A DNA stretch of 27,625 bases from CAZHTS01 sp964535315. Lineage in GTDB: Bacteria; Chloroflexota; Anaerolineae; Anaerolineales; Anaerolineaceae. A program made the translations under genes and the position numbers. The stretch covers positions 1 to 27,625 of the forward strand of contig CAZHTS010000059.1 of assembly GCA_964535315.1 (NCBI GenBank), in the 5' to 3' direction. Positions 21,745 through 27,625 of this stretch are shown here, in pieces (position 1 is the first letter of the stretch; every line of letters begins with the position of its first letter). A model generated the notes under the pieces. It was not told the origin of the DNA. It saw only the letters and a list, made by a program, of their open reading frames with translations, and ran no database searches.

Positions 21745-24399
21745 TTATAACAGGCCCTCGTCGCGGGCGCGCGCCACGGCTTCCATGCGCGATGAGGCGC
21801 CCAGGCGATCCATGATGTGCACCACGTGGCTCTTGACCGTCGCCAGGCTGAGCGTCAGGGCGTCGGCGATGGCCTGATTGCTGTAACCGGCGGCGATCAG
21901 GCGCAGAATTTCCATCTGGCGTCCGGTGATGGGCGCCGCCGGTGGGGCGGCGTCTTCCGCCGCGGCCCCCAACTGCGCCAGCAGGGCAGCCGCCTGGGCC
22001 GGGCGTTGGCCTTTCTTGAGCGCCAGCCGCAGCAGCGGAACGGCAAAGAAGCGCTCCTGTAAGATGACGCCCGGCGTGCGGTTTTGTTCGCAGCGCGCCA
22101 GAACGTTATTGAAATGGTAAAGCGCCTCGTTGGTATCCTGGCGCAGATGATAGGAATAAGCCAGCAGCAGGCGCGCCGAGCCGTAAATTTCGGAGACCCA
22201 CTCTTTGGATTGCAGCCGCACCGCTTCCGCAAGCAGCGCTTCGGCCGGCGTGTGCCGCCCGGCGGCCATCTCCAACAGTCCGGCCAGCATTCTTTGCAGC
22301 ACCTCCACCAGCGGCAGGCGCACCGGCAGGGCAGCCATCTGCTGGCAGACCTGGCGCGCCTCGGCGTAGCGGCCCTGCAACCAGTACAGCCGGCCCAGCG
22401 GGTACAACCCGCCGCCGCTCAACGCCCGGTTCAACTCGGCCGTCTGTACCTGCTGTACGGCTTTCTCCAGGTAGGCGCCGGCCGAGGTCAGATCGTCGCC
22501 GGCCACGCAGGCCGCCGCAGCCGCCAGGGCGGCGTTCATGCCCAGGAAGGGATAACCGCCGAGCTGCTCCTTGACCGCCAGGGCGTCTGCCCCGCAGGCA
22601 ATGGCCTGCTCCGGCCGGCCGCGCCGTAGATGAATGCAGGCCCAGGTATCCTCGACGCCCAGGCGCAGCGGCGTGGCCTGTTCGCCGTAGTGCAGGCGGG
22701 CGGCCTCACAGAAACGTTCGAGCAGATCCAGCATCCCCGGCAAGACGGTGAACTCTGGCGCCAGATACAGGGCAAACATGAACCACTGGCGCATATCGTC
22801 GCTGGCCTGCACCAGTTGCAACGCTTCTTGCAAATCCTCGCCGGCGCGCCGCCAGTCCGATTCGTAAAACAGCGCCAGCGAGGCGCGCAGCATGAGAAAG
22901 TCGACGCGTTCCTGGATGCCGCGGCTGTACGGTTCGGCCTGGCGCAGCAGGTCGGCGCTGCCGGAAAAGTCGGCGCGCACGAAAGCCAGCGACGCCAGCC
23001 CCACCAGCAGCCGGCCGCGCCGGGCGGCGTCGATTTCTGCCCCGGGCAGGCGCAGCGAACGTTCCAGGCTGGGGCGGGCGCGCTCCAGGTCGCCGCGCAG
23101 CAGGCTGGCGAGCCCTTGCAGATACAACAGCTGGCCGCGCTGTTCGATGCACTCGGCCGGCAGGGCCTGTATCCAGGCCGAGACGGTCTCTTGCAGACCC
23201 TGCTGTAAGAACAACTCGCCGTTTGCTTCGATCTGCTCGCTGGCCGCCAGCCATTCGCCGGCCGCCAGCAGATGGGCGATGGCGCGCCCCGGCGTCTTTT
23301 CGACGCCGGCCGCCAGGCGATGCAGCGCCCGCCAGCGGTCGGCGTCGTTGCGTTTGAGTTCGCGCTGTAAGAAATCGGCAAACAGAGCGTGGTAGCGATA
23401 GATCGCCCCGCCGGCCTCGCCGGCCAGCGTCAGGAACAGGTTGCGCCGGTAGAGTTCGGCCAACAGGGCGGCGGCGTCCGTCCGGCCGGTCAACTGCTGG
23501 CAGAGCGCCGGGTTCAGTTCGTTCAGGACGGAGGTTTCGAGCAGGAAGGTGCGCAACTCCTCCGGCTGGTGCGCCAGCACCTCGTCGGCCAGGTAATGGA
23601 AGGTGTGGGCGTCGAGCGGTTCGAGATGGCGCAGGAAAGCGGCCCGGTCGTGGTGCGGCGGCAGACTGCGCAGGCGGCCGGTCAACAGCACCAGCCCCAC
23701 CGGCCAGCCTTCGGTCTTGCGCTGCAGGGCCAGCAGGTCGGCCGGGCTCAGTTCCAGGCGCAGCAGTTCGTTGAGAAAACGCCCGCTTTCCTGCACGTCG
23801 AAGGCCAGTTGGGCGGCGGTTAATTCGGCCAGCTGGCGGCGGGCGCGCAGCTGGCTCAAGCGCAGCGGCGGCTCGTGGCGGGTGGCAATCACCAGGTGCA
23901 ATTGTTCCGGCAGCTTGTCCAGCAGGTAGTCCAGGGCGGCGTACACGGCCGGGTTGGCGATCTCGTGCAGGTCGTCCAGTACGAGGATGCCCGGCGGGGC
24001 GGGCAGATTGACCACGGCGTTGACCAGCAGCGCCATGCTCTGTTGGACGGGGAAGGCCGCCCCGGCCCGGCCGAGCAGCCCGGCGTTGGCCGCCACCTGC
24101 CCGGTCAACGTCTGTTTCAGTTCCGGGTGGATGTTTGCCAGCGCCTCACCCAGCCCCGAAAGAAAACGCACCAGGTCGTTGTCCTCGCCGTCCAGCGCAA
24201 ACCAGCCCAGGCGAAAAGCGGGCAGGGCCTCGGGCAAAGCCGATAACAGCGTCGTTTTGCCGTAGCCGGCCGGCGCGGCGAGCAGCACCAGGCGCGAAGG
24301 CGGCAATTCACCTCGCAGCCAATCGATCCATTGCGAGCGCCGGATCACCTCCCGGTGAGGCTGCGGTGGACAAAACTTGGTGCGGGGAAGAGTCTGCAT
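21745..24399 (-). CDS. Large LuxR-family transcription regulator with STAND ATPase domain (MalT-like)
   Basis: The protein has 884 residues. The N-terminus LPRTKFCPPQPHREVIRR is typical of MalT-like regulators. A STAND ATPase follows, with Walker A at about 42-50 (APAGYGKTT) and Walker B GILVLDDLHE (about 137-146). The central and C-terminal part (about 400-800) is an Ala/Leu-rich helical repeat region of the TPR type. A LuxR/GerE helix-turn-helix closes it (about 822-884: ITGRQMEILRLIAAGYSNQA then IADALTLSLATVKSHVVHI). Such proteins bind a small inducer, oligomerise with ATP and activate promoters. ATG 24399 gives the family N-terminus; a reading further upstream runs through the hairpin repeats. 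The inducer and targets are unknown. Confidence 0.93.
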   Translation of the reverse strand: MQTLPRTKFCPPQPHREVIRRSQWIDWLRGELPPSRLVLLAAPAGYGKTTLLSALPEALPAFRLGWFALDGEDNDLVRFLSGLGEALANIHPELKQTLTGQVAANAGLLGRAGAAFPVQQSMALLVNAVVNLPAPPGILVLDDLHEIANPAVYAALDYLLDKLPEQLHLVIATRHEPPLRLSQLRARRQLAELTAAQLAFDVQESGRFLNELLRLELSPADLLALQRKTEGWPVGLVLLTGRLRSLPPHHDRAAFLRHLEPLDAHTFHYLADEVLAHQPEELRTFLLETSVLNELNPALCQQLTGRTDAAALLAELYRRNLFLTLAGEAGGAIYRYHALFADFLQRELKRNDADRWRALHRLAAGVEKTPGRAIAHLLAAGEWLAASEQIEANGELFLQQGLQETVSAWIQALPAECIEQRGQLLYLQGLASLLRGDLERARPSLERSLRLPGAEIDAARRGRLLVGLASLAFVRADFSGSADLLRQAEPYSRGIQERVDFLMLRASLALFYESDWRRAGEDLQEALQLVQASDDMRQWFMFALYLAPEFTVLPGMLDLLERFCEAARLHYGEQATPLRLGVEDTWACIHLRRGRPEQAIACGADALAVKEQLGGYPFLGMNAALAAAAACVAGDDLTSAGAYLEKAVQQVQTAELNRALSGGGLYPLGRLYWLQGRYAEARQVCQQMAALPVRLPLVEVLQRMLAGLLEMAAGRHTPAEALLAEAVRLQSKEWVSEIYGSARLLLAYSYHLRQDTNEALYHFNNVLARCEQNRTPGVILQERFFAVPLLRLALKKGQRPAQAAALLAQLGAAAEDAAPPAAPITGRQMEILRLIAAGYSNQAIADALTLSLATVKSHVVHIMDRLGASSRMEAVARARDEGLL

Positions 24400-24510
24400 G
24401 CCGTGCCTTTCGTATCTTAAAAACGATTGTACTATAAAAGCCCCACACCCTGCCCGCATCAAACTTAAGAATGATGACAGACCCGCCGCCGCCGGGTATG
24501 CTGAAAGGAG

Positions 24511-24571
24511 ATTGTACCGGCTCCGCCGGTATTGTGCCGGCAAAAGCCGGTATTGTACCGGCAAAGCCGGT
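24511..24571 (+). repeat. Three tandem hairpin units upstream of the MFS gene
   Basis: Three direct repeats of 20, 21 and 20 bp (24511-24530, 24531-24551, 24552-24571) have the form ATTGTRCCGGC-loop-GCCGGT. Each folds into a 5-6 bp GC hairpin with a 3-4 base loop (TCC, AAAA, AAA). Only loop sequences and length vary, so stem pairing is kept. They lie between the divergent LuxR-type and MFS genes. The stretch 24400-24753 has no gene: it holds these repeats and the assembly gap. Confidence 0.85.
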
Positions 24572-24778
24572 GTCGTCATCCCATCACGCGAGGCGCACAT
24601 GCCAAAAGAAAAATACGTTGTCTNNNNNNNNNNNNNNNNNNNNNNNNNNNNNNNNNNNNNNNNNNNNNNNNNNNNNNNNNNNNNNNNNNNNNNNNNNNNN
24701 NNNNNNNNNNNNNNNNNNNNNNNGGTGTCGTCATCCCATCACGCGAGGCGCACATGCCAAAAGAAAAATACGTTGTCT
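24569..24778. other. Assembly gap (100 N) flanked by an exact 55-bp duplicate
   Basis: The N run is 24624-24723, exactly 100 bases. The 55 bases before it (24569-24623) are identical to the 55 bases after it (24724-24778). This is what unmerged contig ends overlapping by one k-mer of 55 look like. The duplicate includes the MFS start codon, so a second ATG at 24599 is a copy, not another gene. Confidence 0.93.
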
Positions 24779-25974
24779 ACGGGTACCGTTGGGTGGTATT
24801 GGCCGTATTCATGTTTATCAACCTCACCATTCAGATGTTGTGGATCAGTTATGCGCCCATCACCGGCCCGGCGGCGCGTTTCTACGGGGTGAGCGATCTG
24901 CAAATTGGCACGCTGGCGATGGTCTTTATGCTTGCGTTTTTGCCGCTCTCCATCCCGGTGGCGTGGGTCATCGATACCTACGGCTTTCGCCTGGCGGTCA
25001 GCATTGGGGCGGTGCTGATGGGCGTCTTTGGCCTGCTGCGTGGCCTGGCGGGCGGAGATTACACCCTGGTGCTGCTCGGCAGCATCGGCACCGCCGTGGC
25101 GCAGCCCTTCCTGCTCAACGCCTGGACCAAGGTGCCGGCCAACTGGTTCGCCATCGACGAGCGCGCCACCGCCGTGGGGCTGGTGACGCTCTCTAACCTG
25201 GTGGGCACGGCCCTGGGCATGGTGCTGACCCCCATCCTGATCGAACAGATGAGCATCCCCACCGTACAACTGATCTACGGCGGCGTGGCGGCTTTTTCCT
25301 CCGTGCTCTTTCTCATCTTTGCCCGTGAAACACCGCCCACCCCGCCCTGCCCGGCGGGCATGGAGGCGCGCGCCCTGATGCTGGACGGGTTGAAACACGC
25401 CCTGAAAGTGCGGGATTTCTGGCTGTACCTGCTGGTCTCGTTCATCGGCATGGGCATCTTTAACGGCCTCAACACCTGGGTGGAAAACATCATCCGCCCG
25501 CGCGGTTTCACCCCCACCGACGCCGGCACGCTGGGCGCGGTGCTGCTGGCCGGCGGGTTGTTGGGGGCGGTGGTCATCCCTCCCCTCTCGGACAAACAAC
25601 ATAAACGCAAGCGCTACCTCCTGTTGGGAATGGCGCTGGCCGTCCCCGGCCTGATCGGCGTCACCTTTGCCACCTCCTTCTGGCTGCTGCTGGCCTCGGC
25701 CTTTGTCTTGGGTTTCTTCCTGACCAGTACCAGCCCGGTGGGCATGCAGTATGCCGCCGAAATTACCCGCCCCACCCCCGAGGGCACCTCGAACGGTTTG
25801 ATCCAGTTGTTCGGGCAGGCTTCGGTGGTGTTCGTCTATATCATGGAGGCGTTAAAGAGCGCCGACGGCGCCTTTACCCCGGCGCTGCTGGTCGCCGTCG
25901 GGTTGATGGGCGTGTGCGTGCTGGTGATCACCCGCATGCGCGACGCGGACGAAGCCAATCGGGAGGCAGCATGA
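24754..25974 (+). CDS. Major facilitator superfamily transporter, FLVCR-like
   Basis: The protein has 406 residues and about twelve transmembrane helices. Features recalling the FLVCR group (eukaryotic heme/choline carriers) and its bacterial relatives are WISYAPITGPAARFYGVSD after helix 1, AWVIDTYGFRLAVSIGAVLMG around the first intracellular loop and QPFLLNAWTKVPANWF in helix 4 to loop. I chose ATG 24754 in the copy after the assembly gap, which follows CGCGAGGCGCAC; the same ATG occurs at 24599 before the gap. The stop overlaps the kinase start (ATGA), so the two are translationally coupled. The substrate is unknown; the kinase partner favours a sugar or polyol. Confidence 0.85.
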   Translation: MPKEKYVVYGYRWVVLAVFMFINLTIQMLWISYAPITGPAARFYGVSDLQIGTLAMVFMLAFLPLSIPVAWVIDTYGFRLAVSIGAVLMGVFGLLRGLAGGDYTLVLLGSIGTAVAQPFLLNAWTKVPANWFAIDERATAVGLVTLSNLVGTALGMVLTPILIEQMSIPTVQLIYGGVAAFSSVLFLIFARETPPTPPCPAGMEARALMLDGLKHALKVRDFWLYLLVSFIGMGIFNGLNTWVENIIRPRGFTPTDAGTLGAVLLAGGLLGAVVIPPLSDKQHKRKRYLLLGMALAVPGLIGVTFATSFWLLLASAFVLGFFLTSTSPVGMQYAAEITRPTPEGTSNGLIQLFGQASVVFVYIMEALKSADGAFTPALLVAVGLMGVCVLVITRMRDADEANREAA

Positions 25975-27569
25975 CCCGCATGCACAACATGGTCTGCACC
26001 CTGGCCGTCGACCTGGGAACTTCGGGCGCCAAGGTGGCGCTGGTTTCGCTGCACGGGCAGGTGTTGGGCTGGGAGTCGCAGCCCGTTGGGCTGCACCTGA
26101 CGCCCGACGGCGGGGCCGAACAGGTGCCTGAGGAGTGGTGGCAGGCGATCTGCGCCGCCACACGCCGCCTGTTGGGCCGCGGTCTGGCGCCGCAGCAGGC
26201 GATTGTGAGCGTGTGCTGCTCGACCCAGGGCGAGGGCACCGTGCCGGTCGACCGCAACGGCCAGGCGCTGATGAACTGCGTGCTGTGGATGGATATGCGC
26301 GGCGCGCCCTATCTGCGCCGGCGCGCCCGCGGGCTGGTCAATGTGGCCGGCTACGACGCCTGGAAAATGCTGCACTGGGTCCGTCTGACCGGCGGGCTGC
26401 CCTCGTTGACCGGCAAGGACCCTGCCGCCCACATGCTGTTGATCAAAGAATGTTACCCGGAGGTGTACGAACGCACCTGTAAATTCCTCAACGTGTTGGA
26501 TTACCTCAACCTGCGGTTGTGCGGACGTTTCGTCGCCACGGTCGATTCGATCCTGACCTCGTGGGTGACCGACAACCGCGACCCCGACCACGTCCACTAT
26601 GACCCGCGCCTGGTGGCCTACAGCGGCATCGACGCCGACAAATTCCCCGAGGTCGTGCCCTGTACCGCGGTGCTGGGCTGCCTGACCCCCCAGGCTGCCG
26701 CCGACCTGGGGCTGCCCGAAACGGTGCAGGTGGTGGCCGGTTCGATCGACAACACCGCCGCCGCCGTCGGCTCGGGCGCCGTGCGCCTGTACGATCCGCA
26801 TCTGTACATCGGCACATCCTCCTGGATCAGCGCCCACGTCCCCGCCAAGAAGACCGATTTTGCCGCCTATCTGGCCTCCACCCCCTGCGCCGTGCCCGGC
26901 CGTTTTTTGCTGACCGCCCTGCAGGCCACCGCCGGCGGCAACCTGACCTTTCTCAAGGAGAAGATCCTCTACCACAAGGATGAACTGCTGCAAGAGGAGA
27001 ACGTCCCGGACGTGTACAAGGTCATGGATCGCATCGCCGCCCGCGTCCCCCCCGGCAGCAACGGCGTGCTGTACACGCCCTGGATCTGGGGCGAGCGCGC
27101 CCCGGTCGACGACCCGCACCTGCGCGCCGGGTTGTACAATATTTCGCTCAACAACAACCGCGAGGATGTGATCCGCGCTTTTCTGGAAGGGGTGGCCTTC
27201 AACACCCGCTGGCTGGTCGCGCCGGTCGAGAAGTTCCTGGGCCGGCAGTTGACGGCCATCAACCTGGCCGGTGGGGGCGGCAATTCGGACGTGTGGTGCC
27301 AGATTTTTGCCGATGTCCTGCAAATCCCCGTGCGCCAGGTGAAGGATCCCATCCAGGCCAACGCCCGCGGTGCGGCGTTGATCGCCGCCGCCGGGCTGGG
27401 CGCCATCCATTTTGACGACGTGCCCGACCTGGTGGAGATTCGCCGCACTTATCTGCCCAACCCCGCGCATTGCGCCATCTACACGCAGCGTTACGCCGAT
27501 TTCCTCACCATTTACCGCCAGATGCGCGGCGTCTACCGCCGGCTCAACCGGCCGGCGACCGGGAAATGA
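25971..27569 (+). CDS. FGGY family carbohydrate kinase (xylulokinase-like)
   Basis: FGGY kinases phosphorylate sugars or polyols such as xylulose, glycerol, gluconate or ribulose. The protein has 532 residues, close to the usual 490-550. The N-terminal phosphate-1 motif is LAVDLGTSGAKVALVSL. VLWMDMRG lies near the substrate pocket, GSIDNTAAAVGSGAV carries the catalytic Asp, and NLAGGGGNSDVWCQIFADVL is the adenosine-binding motif. ATG 25971 follows GGGAGGCAGC and overlaps the MFS stop by 4 bp. Upstream reading to 25914 only copies the transporter's coding region in another frame. Substrate specificity cannot be read from these motifs. Confidence 0.92.
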   Translation: MTRMHNMVCTLAVDLGTSGAKVALVSLHGQVLGWESQPVGLHLTPDGGAEQVPEEWWQAICAATRRLLGRGLAPQQAIVSVCCSTQGEGTVPVDRNGQALMNCVLWMDMRGAPYLRRRARGLVNVAGYDAWKMLHWVRLTGGLPSLTGKDPAAHMLLIKECYPEVYERTCKFLNVLDYLNLRLCGRFVATVDSILTSWVTDNRDPDHVHYDPRLVAYSGIDADKFPEVVPCTAVLGCLTPQAAADLGLPETVQVVAGSIDNTAAAVGSGAVRLYDPHLYIGTSSWISAHVPAKKTDFAAYLASTPCAVPGRFLLTALQATAGGNLTFLKEKILYHKDELLQEENVPDVYKVMDRIAARVPPGSNGVLYTPWIWGERAPVDDPHLRAGLYNISLNNNREDVIRAFLEGVAFNTRWLVAPVEKFLGRQLTAINLAGGGGNSDVWCQIFADVLQIPVRQVKDPIQANARGAALIAAAGLGAIHFDDVPDLVEIRRTYLPNPAHCAIYTQRYADFLTIYRQMRGVYRRLNRPATGK

Positions 27570-27625
27570 GCGCCCCGAAACGGGAGGGGCATGCGGGTTG
27601 GCCGGCGGACAGGCAGGGCGAGCCC

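Noticed and set aside
24421..24470. Promoter for the MalT-like gene on the minus strand (TATAGT, TACAAT)
   Set aside because: The only -35-like hexamer is 20 bp or more away. The A/T-rich boxes may function, but the pairing is too weak to list.
24599..24623. Second start or second MFS gene before the gap
   Set aside because: The 55 bases are an exact duplicate of those after the N run, best explained as unmerged contig overlap.
27591..27625. ATG after GGGAGGGGC at the right edge, possible start of a further gene
   Set aside because: Only 11 codons are visible, with no recognisable sequence. It may be real but cannot be supported here.

Overview
This is a GC-rich bacterial chromosome segment, probably from an Anaerolineae-like member of the Chloroflexota. 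Supporting signs are the tRNA-tuf-rpmG-trnW-secE-nusG-rplKAJL block without rpoBC behind it, a bacterial Elp3, a very large MalT-like LuxR regulator and a GT-C type membrane glycosyltransferase. The lineage call is inference. A 100-N run suggests a draft or metagenome assembly. I see no rRNA, CRISPR array, insertion sequence or prophage.

Layout. 1-5377 is a translation block: tRNA-Thr(TGT, cut by the window edge), tRNA-Tyr, tRNA-Thr(GGT), tuf, rpmG, tRNA-Trp, secE, nusG, rplK, rplA, rplJ and rplL. It carries two RNA elements that resemble the L1-binding site of 23S rRNA (before rplK and before rplA) and an L10 leader with an attenuator before rplJ. 5397-8325 holds a small LuxR-type regulator with its own near-consensus promoter, then a divergent pair: a Trm9/ALKBH8-like methyltransferase (minus) and Elp3 (plus), separated by 24 bp. 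8338-12432 is all on the minus strand: a NagD-type HAD phosphatase, then a close-packed set of MESH1-like HD hydrolase, NarX-type histidine kinase and alpha/beta hydrolase. 12487-15087 is rpsB-tsf-pyrH. 15121-20238 has a GT-C glycosyltransferase, an SPFH/prohibitin protein, SelD with an in-frame UGA (selenocysteine) codon, and an anchored SGNH-hydrolase-like protein. 20306-24399 has an OsmC protein, an anchored RNase T2 and an 884-residue LuxR/STAND regulator. 24400-24753 has three tandem mini-hairpins and an assembly gap. 24754-27569 is an FLVCR-like MFS transporter translationally coupled to an FGGY sugar kinase.

The strongest lead is the elp3/Trm9-like pair. In eukaryotes these two activities act in sequence on the tRNA wobble uridine (cm5U, then its methyl ester mcm5U). 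Here they appear to share one symmetric -10 element and to be read as leaderless mRNAs, which suggests a bacterial mcm5U-type pathway. Second is SelD as a selenoprotein, with a SECIS-like hairpin, which a standard gene caller would truncate. The 100-N gap is flanked by an exact 55-bp duplicate and is probably an unmerged contig overlap.
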